Positions 25,763-37,686 of a stretch of 64,000 nt of DNA are shown here, in pieces. How positions within the stretch are numbered: position 1 is the first letter of the stretch; the number at the start of each line of letters is the position of its first letter. The DNA lies in NCBI RefSeq assembly GCF_040436315.1, contig NZ_AP031572.1:3100001-3164000 (forward strand), read 5' to 3'. The stretch is from Synechocystis sp. LKSZ1. Lineage in GTDB: Bacteria > Cyanobacteriota > Cyanobacteriia > Cyanobacteriales > Microcystaceae. The notes under the pieces are model-generated. The model was not told the origin of the DNA, did not search any database, and was given only the letters and a program-made list of their open reading frames with translations. A program made the position numbers and the translations under genes.

Positions 25763-28678
25763 ATGTCTAATGTTGCTCCTCTCCCTCTTACCTTTGTCTC
25801 CCCGGACGTTACCAAAGCTGAACCACTGGCTACAGCAGATTTTGTGCGTCGTCACCTGGGGCCGAATGAAGCGGATCAGGCCAAGATGTTGGCATTTCTA
25901 GATCTGGAGAATCTTGATCAACTGGTTCAAAAAACAATTCCCCCCAGTATTGCCCTCCAGCAGCCGCTAGAGCTACCAGCCCCCCAGAGCGAAGCCCAGG
26001 CCCTGACGCAGTTAAAAGCCATCGCGGCTCAAAACCAGATTTTTCGTTCCTACCTGGGCCAGGGCTACTACAACACCATCACGCCGCCGGTGATCCAGCG
26101 CAACATTTTAGAAAATCCCGGTTGGTACACAGCTTACACCCCTTACCAGGCTGAAATCGCCCAGGGCCGCTTGGAAGCCCTCCTGAACTTCCAGACGATG
26201 ATCGTCGAATTGACAGGCCTGGAAATTGCCAATGCCTCCTTGCTGGATGAAGGCACGGCGGCGGCGGAGGCCATGAGCTTGAGTTACGGCGTGAGTAAAA
26301 GTCAGAGCCACACTTTTTTTGTCTCGGCCCATTGCCATCCCCAGACTCTTGCGGTTCTCCAAACCCGCGCCAATCCCTTGGGCATTGAGTTGCTGATTAC
26401 CGATCATCGGGAGTTTGATTTTTCTACCCCCATTTTTGGGGCCCTCCTGCAATACCCGGCCACCGATGGTGCGATCTACGATTACCGGGCCTTCATCGAC
26501 CAGGCCCACCAGCGCCAGGCCCTGGTTACGTTGGCGGCCGATCCCCTCAGCTTGACCCTGCTGACACCGCCGGGGGAATTAGGGGCCGATATTGCCGTCG
26601 GCAGTACCCAGCGCTTTGGCGTTCCCCTGGGTTACGGGGGCCCCCATGCGGCCTACTTTGCCACCAAGGAAGCTTATAAACGGCAGATTCCCGGTCGTTT
26701 GGTGGGGGTTTCCAAGGATCGTCGCGGTAAACCGGCCCTGCGTCTGGCCCTGCAAACCCGGGAGCAACATATTCGTCGAGAAAAAGCCACCAGTAATATT
26801 TGTACGGCACAAGTCTTACTAGCGGTGATGGCGGCGATGTATGGGGTTTACCATGGCCCTGAGGGGTTGCGCCAGATTGCCCAACGCATTCATCACCTGA
26901 CAGTGCTCTTGGCTACAGGCCTGCAAAAACTGGGCTATGGCCTAGGCCCTGAACCCTATTTTGATACCCTGGCGGTTCAGGTAGGGGAAGATTTGGAGAC
27001 AATCCAGGCCCGGGCCCTCGACGGTCGCATTAATTTACGTCGCCTGGATACTCACCGCCTGGGGATTAGCCTTGATGAAACCACGACGATTCAGGATGTC
27101 GTCGATTTGTGGCAGATTTTTGCCGGTCAGGCCCCACTGCCTTTTACGGCCGAAAGTTTACTGGCTCAGGTTAACCCTGACTTTCCGCTGGCCCTGGCTC
27201 GCCAAAGTCCCTTCCTGCAAGACCCGGTGTTTAACCGTTACCACTCGGAAACGGAGCTCCTGCGCTACCTTCATCAATTAGAGAGCAAAGACCTGGCCCT
27301 GAATACGGCCATGATTCCCCTCGGTTCCTGCACGATGAAGCTCAACGCAACGGCGGAAATGCTCCCCGTTACCTGGCCCGAATTTAGCCAATTACACCCC
27401 TTTGCTCCCCGCGATCAGGCCCGAGGTTATCAGATCCTTTTTCAGCAACTCGAGGCCTGGTTGGCAGAAATTACCGGCTTTGCGGCCATTTCCCTCCAAC
27501 CCAATGCCGGTTCCCAGGGAGAATACGCCGGCCTGCAGGTCATTTGTCAATACCATCGCAGTCGCGGCCAGGGCCAACGCAACATTTGTCTCATTCCCGA
27601 GTCGGCCCATGGCACTAACCCCGCTAGTGCCGTGATGTGCGGCCTTAAGGTGATTGCGGTGAATTGTGATGGTGAGGGCAATATTGACCTGACCGATTTA
27701 GCCAGCAAGGCCGAGCAGTACCAAGACACCCTGGCGGCCCTGATGGTCACCTATCCCTCGACCCACGGGGTTTTTGAGGAAAACATTGTCGATATCTGCG
27801 CGATCATCCATCGTTACGGCGGCCAAGTATATATGGACGGGGCCAATATGAATGCCCAGGTGGGCCTGTGTCGGCCGGCGGATTTTGGGGCTGATGTGTG
27901 TCATTTAAACCTGCACAAGACCTTTTGTATTCCCCATGGGGGCGGGGGGCCGGGGGTCGGCCCGATTGGAGTACAGTCCCATTTGCGTCCTTTCCTACCC
28001 CCAACAACATTAAACAGTGAGCCGACAGCGTCCATTGGCCTGGTTTCGGCCGCTCCCTACGGCAGTGCCAGCATTTTGGTAATTTCCTGGATGTATATTG
28101 CCCTGATGGGGGCCACTGGCCTGACCCAAGCGACTAAGGTAGCCATTCTCAATGCTAACTACGTGGCCCGGCGTTTACAGGCCTATTACCCAATTCTGTT
28201 CCGGGGCCTTCATTCCCTAGTGGCCCACGAATGTATTTTGGATTTGCGGCCCTTGAAAAAACAAGCCGGCATTGAAGTCGATGATGTCGCCAAACGTCTG
28301 ATGGATTTTGGCTTCCATGCGCCGACGGTTTCCTGGCCGGTGCTGGGCACGATGATGGTGGAACCAACGGAAAGCGAGTCCCTCGCCGAACTCGACCGCT
28401 TTTGCGAGGCCATGATCGCCATCTACCACGAGGCCCAGGCTATTGCGGAGGGTAACATTTCCCCCGAGGATAACCCGCTGAAAAATGCCCCCCATACCGC
28501 AGAAAGCTTAATTTGCCAGGATTGGAGCCATTCCTACTCCCGAGAACAGGCCGCCTATCCGGCCCCCTGGAGCAAGCAATATAAATTCTGGCCGGCGGTG
28601 AGTCGCATTGATAACGCCTACGGCGACCGCCATCTGGTCTGTTCCTGCGAAGGCATGGAGTCCTACCTATCCCAATAG
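25763..28678 (+). CDS. gcvP: Glycine dehydrogenase (decarboxylating), glycine cleavage P protein
   Basis: 971 residues from the ATG at 25763; a longer frame from 25703 adds a hydrophobic stretch that precedes the family start, so I reject it. The PLP lysine is K719 in [16 protein letters not shown], with ADFVRRHLG at the N-terminus and [11 protein letters not shown] in the second half. The protein is a single-chain P protein of the long form. It decarboxylates glycine and passes the methylamine to lipoyl-H protein, important in cyanobacterial photorespiration. gcvH and gcvT are not adjacent. Confidence 0.97.
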   Translation: MSNVAPLPLTFVSPDVTKAEPLATADFVRRHLGPNEADQAKMLAFLDLENLDQLVQKTIPPSIALQQPLELPAPQSEAQALTQLKAIAAQNQIFRSYLGQGYYNTITPPVIQRNILENPGWYTAYTPYQAEIAQGRLEALLNFQTMIVELTGLEIANASLLDEGTAAAEAMSLSYGVSKSQSHTFFVSAHCHPQTLAVLQTRANPLGIELLITDHREFDFSTPIFGALLQYPATDGAIYDYRAFIDQAHQRQALVTLAADPLSLTLLTPPGELGADIAVGSTQRFGVPLGYGGPHAAYFATKEAYKRQIPGRLVGVSKDRRGKPALRLALQTREQHIRREKATSNICTAQVLLAVMAAMYGVYHGPEGLRQIAQRIHHLTVLLATGLQKLGYGLGPEPYFDTLAVQVGEDLETIQARALDGRINLRRLDTHRLGISLDETTTIQDVVDLWQIFAGQAPLPFTAESLLAQVNPDFPLALARQSPFLQDPVFNRYHSETELLRYLHQLESKDLALNTAMIPLGSCTMKLNATAEMLPVTWPEFSQLHPFAPRDQARGYQILFQQLEAWLAEITGFAAISLQPNAGSQGEYAGLQVICQYHRSRGQGQRNICLIPESAHGTNPASAVMCGLKVIAVNCDGEGNIDLTDLASKAEQYQDTLAALMVTYPSTHGVFEENIVDICAIIHRYGGQVYMDGANMNAQVGLCRPADFGADVCHLNLHKTFCIPHGGGGPGVGPIGVQSHLRPFLPPTTLNSEPTASIGLVSAAPYGSASILVISWMYIALMGATGLTQATKVAILNANYVARRLQAYYPILFRGLHSLVAHECILDLRPLKKQAGIEVDDVAKRLMDFGFHAPTVSWPVLGTMMVEPTESESLAELDRFCEAMIAIYHEAQAIAEGNISPEDNPLKNAPHTAESLICQDWSHSYSREQAAYPAPWSKQYKFWPAVSRIDNAYGDRHLVCSCEGMESYLSQ

Positions 28679-28737
28679 TGTTATCCTTTAAACTTCAAGC
28701 TACGTGGGGATTACCCTGGCCTGATACAATCTGTTAG

Positions 28738-30066
<1,329 letters not shown>

Positions 30067-30083
30067 GGATTTAGGCAATTATT

Positions 30084-30112
30084 AAAGGGCGGGAGCTTTC
30101 CCCCCTTTTTTT
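30084..30112 (+). terminator. Rho-independent terminator of ahcY
   Basis: AAAGGGCGGGAG is followed by CTTTCCCCCCTTT and a run of seven T, 17 bp after the ahcY stop. G-rich and C-rich arms pair with one bulge, and the T-tract overlaps the right arm. This is a good intrinsic terminator. Confidence 0.75.
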
Positions 30113-30227
30113 GCGCTGAACAGCCTTCAACTTCGCTACTGATACTGAGCGAGGAGAGCAGAGATGCTTAGATTATCTTTGCAACAGCAATAGGTTTTGT
30201 TAACACAGTTTTTTGGTACTAAATCCT

Positions 30228-30845
30228 ATGTCTCAATGGCTTGCCGAGTGGATTCCTAACATCATGAACCAGTTGGGGTATTTTGGCATTGCCCTGCTGA
30301 TGTTTCTGGAAAACCTTTTTCCGCCGATCCCCTCCGAACTGATTATGCCCCTAGCAGGTTTTACCGTTGCCCAGGGCAAGATGGAATTTATGCCCGCGAT
30401 CCTGGCGGGGGTCTTAGGTACGATTCTAGGGGCCTATCCCTGGTACTACGTCGGCAAGCTCGTCAGTGAAGAACGCCTAGAGCATTTAGCCGACCGCTAC
30501 GGTAAATGGATTGGCCTAAGCGCCCAGGATATCCACAAGGCCAACCGTTGGTTTAATCGCCATGGCACTAAAGCCGTGTTTTTCTGTCGTCTGGTGCCGG
30601 GGGTTCGCACCCTAATTTCCTTACCTGCCGGTATCAATGAAATGCGGCTCTTGCCCTTTACCCTCTACAGCACTCTAGGAACCGCTTTGTGGGTGCTCTT
30701 TTTAACCGGCGCTGGTTACAAGCTCGGTGACAACTACGAGTTAGTTGATCAATATTTAGGCCCTGTTTCTAAAATTGTCCTCGTCAGCCTGGTCATTTTT
30801 GCTGTGCTTTGGCTGGTACGGAAACAACTACAACGTTCTAGCTAG
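30228..30845 (+). CDS. DedA family membrane protein
   Basis: 205 residues from the ATG at 30228; a TTG at 30213 could extend it by five residues. About five hydrophobic helices. The family motifs are MFLENLFPPIPSELIMPLAG near the N-terminus and FFCRLVPGVRTLISLPAG in the middle. DedA proteins include undecaprenyl-phosphate and phospholipid flippases/scramblases, driven by proton motive force in some cases. The gene is followed at 9 bp by the EgtB-like gene and then an amidase. Envelope lipid-carrier recycling would suit an amidase neighbour, but this is inference. Confidence 0.88.
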   Translation: MSQWLAEWIPNIMNQLGYFGIALLMFLENLFPPIPSELIMPLAGFTVAQGKMEFMPAILAGVLGTILGAYPWYYVGKLVSEERLEHLADRYGKWIGLSAQDIHKANRWFNRHGTKAVFFCRLVPGVRTLISLPAGINEMRLLPFTLYSTLGTALWVLFLTGAGYKLGDNYELVDQYLGPVSKIVLVSLVIFAVLWLVRKQLQRSS

Positions 30846-30854
30846 AAGCCAGGC

Positions 30855-32087
30855 ATGTCTGCGCCAATCCTCACTATGAATTGGGAAAGTCTGAAACAGG
30901 CTTTCCATGACTGTCGGGCCCAAACCTTGACTTTATTGGCGGCCATTGAACCTCACTGGTGGTCTTGCCAACTCCATCCCGACTTTAGCCCCATCGGTTG
31001 GCACTTTGGCCATATTGCCTTTACGGAAGGATATTGGTTGCTAGAACATTGTCAGGGTCAGGTTCCCCCCCTGGCCCAGTACCGAGACCTCTTTCGTGCC
31101 GATGGCCTGCCCAAGGCGGAACGCCAACAATTACCCTCTCCAGAGGGTATCTTCGACTATTTGCAACAGGTTCGAGAACAAGCCCTTAACTACCTAGTCC
31201 AAGCTCCCCTCGAAAGTCAGGCCCGGCTCTGGTGGTGGTTAATCCAGCATGAAAGTCAGCACACCGAAACCATTGTTTTTCTGCGTCATCTGGCCCAATA
31301 CGCTGTCAAAAATCCTACGGCCTCGACAAATCTAGACTGGCCAGCCCCACCCCTGACCCCTTTGGTGGAAATTTCGGCGGGTAGCTTTGAAATGGGCAGT
31401 AATGCCCTGGTAGCCCAGGACAACGAACGGCCAGCTCACGCTGTTTTTCTAGAGACTTACGGGCTAGAACAACATCCCGTTACCCAAGGCCAGTATCAGC
31501 AATTTATTCAAGCCGGAGGCTACCAAACTCCTGACTATTGGAGCCCCGAGGGCTGGCAATGGCGACAGGGCCAGGAAATCCATTGTCCTTTGTACTGGCA
31601 ACCCCAGTCGGCCGCCTGGCACCATCCTGTTTATGGGGTCAGCTACTACGAAGCCCAGGCCTACGCCAACTTTGTGGGGCGGCGACTACCGACGGAGGCT
31701 GAATGGGAAAAAGCAGCCCGTTGGCCCACCGCTTTGGAAATTTCAGCCAAGGAACAATCGTCTATCCCCAGTTCAAACCTGGGTAACTTTAACCAATGGC
31801 AACGCCAGACAACGCCGGTGGGTCATTTTCCCCAGGGCCGGAGTCTGGCGGGTTGTGATGACCTCGTGGGGAATGTTTGGGAATGGACGAGTTCTTTGTT
31901 TACCCCCTATCCTGGCTTTGAGTCCTATCCCTACCCCGGCTACTCCCAGGCCTACTTTGACCAGCAACACTACGTTCTGCGGGGGGGCAGTTGGGCCACC
32001 CGGCCCTGGGCCCTGCGGGCCAGCTTTCGCAATTGGTATCATCCTTGGGTACGGCAAATTTTGGCGGGTTTCCGCTGTGCTGTTTAG
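30855..32087 (+). CDS. EgtB-like non-haem iron oxygenase (DinB + SUMF1/FGE domains)
   Basis: 410 residues. An N-terminal four-helix DinB-like domain has H53 in HFGHIAF and the pair H132/H136 in QHESQHTET, matching the three-His iron site of ergothioneine sulfoxide synthase EgtB. The C-terminal FGE-like half shows GSFEMGSN, GRRLPTEAEWEKAAR, LVGNVWEWTSS and VLRGGSWATRPW. EgtB joins cysteine or gamma-Glu-Cys to trimethylhistidine. No EgtD methyltransferase is in the window, so ergothioneine synthesis is possible but not shown; a related sulfur-transfer reaction is an alternative. It is 14 bp upstream of the amidase gene. Confidence 0.85.
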   Translation: MSAPILTMNWESLKQAFHDCRAQTLTLLAAIEPHWWSCQLHPDFSPIGWHFGHIAFTEGYWLLEHCQGQVPPLAQYRDLFRADGLPKAERQQLPSPEGIFDYLQQVREQALNYLVQAPLESQARLWWWLIQHESQHTETIVFLRHLAQYAVKNPTASTNLDWPAPPLTPLVEISAGSFEMGSNALVAQDNERPAHAVFLETYGLEQHPVTQGQYQQFIQAGGYQTPDYWSPEGWQWRQGQEIHCPLYWQPQSAAWHHPVYGVSYYEAQAYANFVGRRLPTEAEWEKAARWPTALEISAKEQSSIPSSNLGNFNQWQRQTTPVGHFPQGRSLAGCDDLVGNVWEWTSSLFTPYPGFESYPYPGYSQAYFDQQHYVLRGGSWATRPWALRASFRNWYHPWVRQILAGFRCAV

Positions 32088-32101
32088 TCAAAAAATCTGC
32101 G

Positions 32102-33913
32102 ATGAACGTCATGCTGAAGACTGCTTTTTCCTTCGCCTTTGGTTGCGGCATGAGTATAATGCTTCCCTGTTGGGCCCAGACCGAGGGCCGTCTTTTTTTG
32201 GCCTATCCGCCGGATCAGCATCAAACCCAGGCTAGTCAAATCTTTTTTATCGGCTCGGCGCCTCCTAACGCAGAGGTCACTATCAATGGCCAGAGGATTG
32301 ATCGCAGTCCTGCCGGCTATTTTGCGCCCTCCTTTCCCCTACAACTGGGAGAAAATCGTTTTTTGCTCCGCTACCAAGGCCAGGAAATTCGACGCACCAT
32401 CACCCGCCGCAGTGACCAGCCGCTCCTAACGCCTGGTTCCATTTTTATTCCGGCATCCTTAACCCCAGCCCAGGATATGGCGCGATTACCCGGAGAAGCG
32501 ATTTGCTTTTCAGTGCTTGCGGTACCCCAGGCCAAAGTGACGGTGAAGCTCGGACAACAATTGATTCCCCTCTCCAGCCAAGGGCCAGCCGTACAATTAC
32601 CAACCAATGCGGCCCTGCTTAACGGTGATAATCAGCCCCAAGTTAATTCCCTGGATAAATATCAAGGCTGTACAACTTTTTTACAGTCGGGTTCTTTAGG
32701 CCAACCCCAGTTTCAAGTGCAGGCCCTGGGCCGAACCCAGGCAGGATCAGCCGTTGGCCGTATTACGCTCCTGGATCAAGGCCCTAGCGCTCTGTCGCAC
32801 ACCGAAGTCATGGCCGTGACCAGCGAGGCGGGAGTCACCCGCACCGGGCCAGGGAGTGACTATTCTCGCCTAACGCCCTTGCCCAAGGGCACTCAGGCCA
32901 GCGTTACCGGTGCAGAAGGAGATTGGCTTCGCTTAGACTATGGGGCCTGGATTCATCGCTCAGAAACCCGCTCCCTAGGGAATAAAGTTCTCCCTCGTTC
33001 TGTGATCCGTAGCGTGGCTTATCGCCGCCTAGCCGATGCCACAGAATTACGCTTTCCCCTAGAAGTTCCCGTCCCCATTACCCTTGAGCTGGGCCTCGAC
33101 CAACTTCAATTAACGTTGCATAACACCACGGCCCAAACCGATACGATCCGCCTGGATGCTGAAGATCCGGTGCTGAAATTGCTGACGTGGCAACAGGTCA
33201 ATCCTCAACAAATCACCTATACTCTGAAATTTAAAAGCCAACAGCAGTGGGGTTACGATCTCCGCTACGAAGGTACGACCCTCGTTTTATCTCTACGACA
33301 TCCCCCGGTTTTGAGTCCGACCCAGGGAAATCTCCGGGGTATCAAAATTCTTCTTGATCCGGGCCATGGCGGCTCGGAATTGGGGTCAGTCGGCCCCAAT
33401 GGCTATCCCGAAAAGGCAATTAATTTATTAATCAGTCAAAATCTGGCCAAAACTTTACGGCAACGGGGCGCAACCGTTTACTTGACCCGCGAGAATGACC
33501 AGGCCGTTTCCCTGGCTGAGCGAGTGCGTCAAATCAATACCCTAAAACCTAACATTGCCCTTTCCATCCATTACAATGCCCTCCCCGATGGCGGCGATGC
33601 CCTCAATACCCAAGGGATTAGTGCCTTTTGGTACCAACCCCAAGCCCAACCCCTGGCCGCTTTTCTTCAACAGGAGCTGGTCAAGCGCTTAAATCGCTCT
33701 TCCTACGGCTTGTACTGGAATAATCTAGCCCTGACCCGGCCCTACAGTACGCCGAGTGTGTTGCTGGAACTGGGTTTTATGATTAATCCCCAGGAATTTG
33801 AATGGATTACTGATCCCCAGGCCCAGGGCCAACTCGTCCAGGCCCTGGCTGATAGTCTGAGCGCCTGGTTTTTTCAGCAAGCGGCTAGTCAGCGGCCCCT
33901 AGAGACCCGTTAG
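32102..33913 (+). CDS. N-acetylmuramoyl-L-alanine amidase (amidase_3) with SH3-like domain
   Basis: 603 residues from the ATG at 32102. A longer frame starting inside the EgtB-like gene is rejected because this ATG begins a clear signal peptide (hydrophobic core after MNVMLK, cleavage near CWAQ). A central SH3-like region (about 230-300, SEAGVTRTGPGSDYSRL) precedes the C-terminal zinc amidase: LLDPGHGGSELG, the Glu in GYPEKAINL, SIHYNA and LLELGFMIN supply the metal and catalytic residues. It cleaves the stem peptide from muramic acid in periplasmic peptidoglycan, often during cell separation. Last of the dedA, EgtB-like, amidase run. Confidence 0.93.
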   Translation: MNVMLKTAFSFAFGCGMSIMLPCWAQTEGRLFLAYPPDQHQTQASQIFFIGSAPPNAEVTINGQRIDRSPAGYFAPSFPLQLGENRFLLRYQGQEIRRTITRRSDQPLLTPGSIFIPASLTPAQDMARLPGEAICFSVLAVPQAKVTVKLGQQLIPLSSQGPAVQLPTNAALLNGDNQPQVNSLDKYQGCTTFLQSGSLGQPQFQVQALGRTQAGSAVGRITLLDQGPSALSHTEVMAVTSEAGVTRTGPGSDYSRLTPLPKGTQASVTGAEGDWLRLDYGAWIHRSETRSLGNKVLPRSVIRSVAYRRLADATELRFPLEVPVPITLELGLDQLQLTLHNTTAQTDTIRLDAEDPVLKLLTWQQVNPQQITYTLKFKSQQQWGYDLRYEGTTLVLSLRHPPVLSPTQGNLRGIKILLDPGHGGSELGSVGPNGYPEKAINLLISQNLAKTLRQRGATVYLTRENDQAVSLAERVRQINTLKPNIALSIHYNALPDGGDALNTQGISAFWYQPQAQPLAAFLQQELVKRLNRSSYGLYWNNLALTRPYSTPSVLLELGFMINPQEFEWITDPQAQGQLVQALADSLSAWFFQQAASQRPLETR

Positions 33914-33993
33914 CCAAAATTCCTTGCCGAATTCCCTGGCCCTCGTTAGACTACTTCAAAATATCCTCACTTTCGTTGGATAATGAAAAGAAC

Positions 33994-34115
33994 TTGACTC
34001 TGTTGGCCGGACGTTATTTAACGCCCCAACGACGACAGCAGTTCTACCGATAACCTAAACCATTCATTAAAAAAGCGTCTCTAAAGACACTAAATTGTCC
34101 GTTATTAGAAGGAGC
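33994..34115 (+). promoter_or_regulatory. Putative psbB promoter and leader
   Basis: TTGACT at 33994-33999 resembles a -35 box, and TATTTA at 34015-34020 lies 15 bp downstream as a weak -10. A long leader of about 90 bp follows, with a strong ribosome site AAGGAG six bases before the psbB ATG. The promoter call is by eye only. The full 206-bp spacer holds no gene. Confidence 0.35.
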
Positions 34116-34119
34116 GTCA

Positions 34120-35646
34120 ATGGGACTACCTTGGTATCGAGTTCATACCGTCGTTCTGAATGATCCAGGACGACTGATTTCTGTTCACCTGATGCACACC
34201 GCACTGGTTGCCGGCTGGGCAGGTTCTATGGCTCTCTATGAGCTAGCTATTTTTGACCCCAGTGACCCCGTGTTAAATCCCATGTGGCGTCAAGGGATGT
34301 TTGTTCTTCCTTTCATGGCTCGCCTCGGGGTGACCTCTTCCTGGGGGGGCTGGAGTGTGACGGGAGAAACCGGTGTTGATCCTGGCTTCTGGTCCTTTGA
34401 AGGCGTTGCCGCAGCCCACATTATTCTCTCGGGCTTACTTTTCCTAGCCGCCGTTTGGCACTGGGTATTCTGGGATTTGGAATTATTCGTTGATCCCCGT
34501 ACGGGTGAAGCCGCCTTGGATCTGCCCAAAATGTTTGGGATTCACCTGTTCTTGTCTGGTCTTCTCTGCTTTGGCTTTGGGGCCTTCCACCTCACCGGTG
34601 TCTGGGGGCCAGGCATGTGGGTTTCCGATCCCTACGGCTTAACGGGCCATGTCCAACCCGTAGCACCAGAATGGGGCCCTGCCGGTTTTAACCCCTTTAA
34701 TCCAGGTGGGGTTGTTGCCCACCACATTGCCGCTGGGATTGTCGGGATTATTGCCGGTCTGTTCCACCTCACGGTTCGTCCGCCGGAGCGCCTCTACAAG
34801 GCCCTGCGGATGGGAAATATCGAAACGGTTCTGTCTAGCAGTATTGCCGCCGTCTTCTTTGCCGCCTTTGTTGTAGCGGGAACCATGTGGTACGGTAACG
34901 CCACCACTCCCATCGAACTCTTTGGCCCTACCCGTTACCAGTGGGATAAAGGCTACTTCCAGGAAGAAATTCAGCGTCGGGTTGAAGCACAGGTAGCCGA
35001 TGGCTCGTCCCTCTCCGAAGCCTGGTCTAATATTCCTGAAAAACTCGCTTTCTATGACTACGTCGGTAACAGCCCTGCGAAAGGCGGTCTCTTCCGTACC
35101 GGGGCCATGGATAGTGGCGATGGTATTGCCAAAACCTGGCTGGGTCACCCCGTCTTCAAGGATAAAGAGGGCCGTGTCCTGACCGTGCGTCGGATGCCTA
35201 ACTTCTTTGAAACCTTCCCCGTGGTCATGACTGATGAGGAAGGCATTGTCCGGGCGGATATCCCCTTCCGTCGGGCAGAATCTAAGTTTAGTGTGGAGCA
35301 GACGGGCGTTACCGTTAGCTTCTACGGCGGTGAATTGGACGGAAAAGTCTTTACCGATGCGGCTTCAGTCAAACAGTTTGCCCGGAAAGCGCAGTTGGGT
35401 GAACCCTTTACCTTCGATACTGAAACCCTCAACTCTGATGGGGTATTCCGCACCAGTCCCCGTGGTTGGTTCACCTTTGGCCACGCCGTATTTGCCCTCC
35501 TCTTCTTCTTTGGCCATATTTGGCACGGTTCCCGGACACTCTTCCGCGATGTATTTGCTGGGGTTGATCCTGAACTGTCTGAAGAGCAAGTGGAATGGGG
35601 TCTTTACGCCAAGGTGGGTGACTTGACCACCCGTAAAGAAGCCTAA
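34120..35646 (+). CDS. psbB: Photosystem II CP47 chlorophyll apoprotein
   Basis: 508 residues, standard CP47 length. The N-terminus [20 protein letters not shown], the six membrane helices with paired chlorophyll-binding His (for example [18 protein letters not shown] and [20 protein letters not shown]) and the large lumenal loop between helices V and VI are all present. CP47 is the inner antenna that binds next to D2. psbT is not directly downstream: a terminator follows within 90 bp. A psb28-family gene converges on it. Confidence 0.99.
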   Translation: MGLPWYRVHTVVLNDPGRLISVHLMHTALVAGWAGSMALYELAIFDPSDPVLNPMWRQGMFVLPFMARLGVTSSWGGWSVTGETGVDPGFWSFEGVAAAHIILSGLLFLAAVWHWVFWDLELFVDPRTGEAALDLPKMFGIHLFLSGLLCFGFGAFHLTGVWGPGMWVSDPYGLTGHVQPVAPEWGPAGFNPFNPGGVVAHHIAAGIVGIIAGLFHLTVRPPERLYKALRMGNIETVLSSSIAAVFFAAFVVAGTMWYGNATTPIELFGPTRYQWDKGYFQEEIQRRVEAQVADGSSLSEAWSNIPEKLAFYDYVGNSPAKGGLFRTGAMDSGDGIAKTWLGHPVFKDKEGRVLTVRRMPNFFETFPVVMTDEEGIVRADIPFRRAESKFSVEQTGVTVSFYGGELDGKVFTDAASVKQFARKAQLGEPFTFDTETLNSDGVFRTSPRGWFTFGHAVFALLFFFGHIWHGSRTLFRDVFAGVDPELSEEQVEWGLYAKVGDLTTRKEA

Positions 35647-35701
35647 ATTTAGGCCCTTGAGCGTTACTTAGCCCTAAGTCGCTTGTTGTTTTAATCTTTT
35701 T

Positions 35702-35735
35702 AAGATAGTAGTTACGGCTACTATCTTTCTTTTTT
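35702..35735 (+). terminator. Rho-independent terminator of psbB
   Basis: A perfect 10-bp stem (AAGATAGTAG paired with CTACTATCTT) with a 6-base loop TTACGG is followed by TCTTTTTT. It lies 55 bp after psbB and 13 bp before the stop of the convergent psb28-family gene. It is a strong terminator for psbB; the A-rich left flank could also serve the opposite strand weakly. Confidence 0.88.
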
Positions 35736-35747
35736 AGGAACGGTTAA

Positions 35748-36128
35748 TTAAGGGGCCGTTTCTTTTTCCTGGTAGCCCATGCCATTGGCCGCCGCATAGC
35801 GATCCATAAACCGCATAAACCGATCCCAATGATCGGCTTCAACCAGTTCAAAGGTGCATTGGGCCCCCCGAATGTCATCGCCATCGTCACCACCAAAAAT
35901 AAACTTGACCGAAGATGGTTCTACGGTGATGATGCCCTCTTCATCAGTGAGGCGCAGGTGACCGTTAAATTTTTGGGTAAAGCTCTGGAATTTCTCGATG
36001 GCCTGGAGGGTTTTAAAGGTCATGACCACCGTGCGTTGGCCGGTCTTTTGATTGCGGCGCAAACTGACATTGCTCAGATCTTCAGCCAGGCCTTCAAAAA
36101 ATTCAATAGTGGGAGTTAGAGTCGCCAT
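35748..36128 (-). CDS. Psb28-family photosystem II assembly protein (possibly the Psb28-2 type)
   Basis: 126 residues. The C-terminus DRFMRFMDRYAAANGMGY and the N-terminal TIEFFEGLAEDLSNVSLRRN are the Psb28 family landmarks; typical Psb28 is about 110-125 residues. The protein binds transiently to the CP47-containing RC47 intermediate on the cytoplasmic face during assembly and repair. Differences in the centre (SVKFIFGGDDGDDIRGAQC) suggest the second paralogue, Psb28-2, but this is from memory of the family. It converges on psbB, whose product it is expected to contact. Confidence 0.82.
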   Translation of the reverse strand: MATLTPTIEFFEGLAEDLSNVSLRRNQKTGQRTVVMTFKTLQAIEKFQSFTQKFNGHLRLTDEEGIITVEPSSVKFIFGGDDGDDIRGAQCTFELVEADHWDRFMRFMDRYAAANGMGYQEKETAP

Positions 36129-36200
36129 AATTGATACCTCAAGGGGGATACTTTCATCATAGCGAGGCTGGAGAAATAAAGAACAAGTGTTTGGATAATG

Positions 36201-37490
36201 TTACAGATCACGGTGCTGAAATGGCTTGGCCTGGGCACCGCTGTAGGTTGCGACAATGTGACCCTGGCCTCGGAGTTGGTATTTATAAGTAACCAGGCCC
36301 TCTAGGCCAACGGGGCCGCGGGGGGGCATTTTTTGAGTGCTGATGCCCACTTCTGCGCCGAAGCCGTAGCGAAACCCATCGGCAAAACGAGTACTGCAAT
36401 TGTGATAAACGCCTGCCGCGTCTACCTGATCCAGAAAGGCCTGGGCCACTACGAGATCCTCGGTAATAATGCCATCAGTGTGCTTAGATCCGTAGGTATT
36501 AATGTGTTTGATGGCGGCCTCTAGGGAGTCCACCACTTTAATGGCCAAGATCAAGTCACTGTACTCCGTGCGCCAATCCGCTTCCGTGGCGGGGTCACAG
36601 GCAATCAGGGCCTGGGTTGCGGCATCCCCCCGAAGAACCACACCCTTGGCCTGGAGAGCGTCAGCGAGGGTCGGTAGGATCTGGGGCGCAATAGCCTGGT
36701 GAACCAGGAGGGTTTCAATGGCGTTACAGGCCGCTGGATATTGGGTTTTCGCATCCACCGTGACAGCAATGGCCTGGGGAACATCTGCGGCTTGGTCCAG
36801 GTAGAGATGACAAATACCATCGGCATGGCCCAGGACGGGAATCTGCGTATTTTGCTGAATGTAGCGGACAAATTCGTTGGAACCCCGGGGAATAATCAAA
36901 TCCAAGTATTGGTCTAATTCCAGAAGGGCCCGAATCTCCTCGCGGGTTGTGAGCAGTTGCACCACTTCCGGCGAGACTGCGGTACTCGCCAGGGCCTGTT
37001 TAATCACCTGGGTCAAGACTTGGCAGGAATGGGTTGCTTCCTTGCCGCCTTTGAGAATCACACCATTGCCGGACTTGAGGGCCAGACTGGTGATCTGGAT
37101 TAAGGCCTCAGGACGCGCTTCAAAAATAACCCCCACAACTCCGAGGGGACAGGCTACCCGCTTGAGAATCAGACCCTCATCCAATTGTCGGTGCAGACTG
37201 ACTTCCCCCAGGGGATCGGCTAGATCCTGTACCTCTTTAACCCCTGTAATCGTTGCTTGGAGCTTGCTACCGCTCAGTTTTAAACGGTCGTAGAGGGGTT
37301 TGGCAATTCCCATCTCGAGGGCCTGGTGACAATCTGCTTCGTTGGCGGCCAAAATCTCCGGTGTGGCTTGGGCTAGGGCCTCGGCAACGGTGGCAAGGGC
37401 CTGATTCCGCTCAGCCAGGGGCAGTATTCCGAGGGACAAGGCTCCTTGGCGACAGGATTGGGCAAGGGTCAGCAGGGTGTTGGAGGACAT
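36201..37490 (-). CDS. proA: Gamma-glutamyl phosphate reductase
   Basis: 429 residues from the ATG at 37490; the frame can be extended only by a TTG five codons earlier. ALDH-like fold with the catalytic Cys in [13 protein letters not shown] and cofactor/substrate segments [19 protein letters not shown] and [10 protein letters not shown]. It reduces glutamyl 5-phosphate to the semialdehyde for proline synthesis. proB is not adjacent. It is divergent from priA. Confidence 0.96.
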   Translation of the reverse strand: MSSNTLLTLAQSCRQGALSLGILPLAERNQALATVAEALAQATPEILAANEADCHQALEMGIAKPLYDRLKLSGSKLQATITGVKEVQDLADPLGEVSLHRQLDEGLILKRVACPLGVVGVIFEARPEALIQITSLALKSGNGVILKGGKEATHSCQVLTQVIKQALASTAVSPEVVQLLTTREEIRALLELDQYLDLIIPRGSNEFVRYIQQNTQIPVLGHADGICHLYLDQAADVPQAIAVTVDAKTQYPAACNAIETLLVHQAIAPQILPTLADALQAKGVVLRGDAATQALIACDPATEADWRTEYSDLILAIKVVDSLEAAIKHINTYGSKHTDGIITEDLVVAQAFLDQVDAAGVYHNCSTRFADGFRYGFGAEVGISTQKMPPRGPVGLEGLVTYKYQLRGQGHIVATYSGAQAKPFQHRDL

Positions 37491-37686
37491 GGATCTGGCG
37501 AGCAAATAGCAACAATAAAGTCTGTTTTCTATTATGGGCCGAGGCGGGCCCCTGCTTAGGGGGAGCAGGAAGGGATGGGGGCTCTCGACAGTAAGCTCTT
37601 GCTTTTATTCAATGCCTGGGTCTGATCGTCTGGGAACCGGGAAATTTTTCGCTATACTGACCAAGTCCTTGCCCTCAGCCGCTGGA

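Noticed and set aside
31633-32235. 200-residue plus-strand ORF across the EgtB-like/amidase junction
   Set aside because: It is an out-of-frame shadow of two well-supported genes, with Pro/Arg/Thr-rich composition.
34639-35148. 169-residue minus-strand ORF inside psbB
   Set aside because: Antisense to CP47 and explained by codon bias of psbB.
37534-37686. N-terminal extension of PriA
   Set aside because: The 51 extra codons precede the conserved start, include Gly/Arg/Ser-rich noise, and overlap the proA promoter region.
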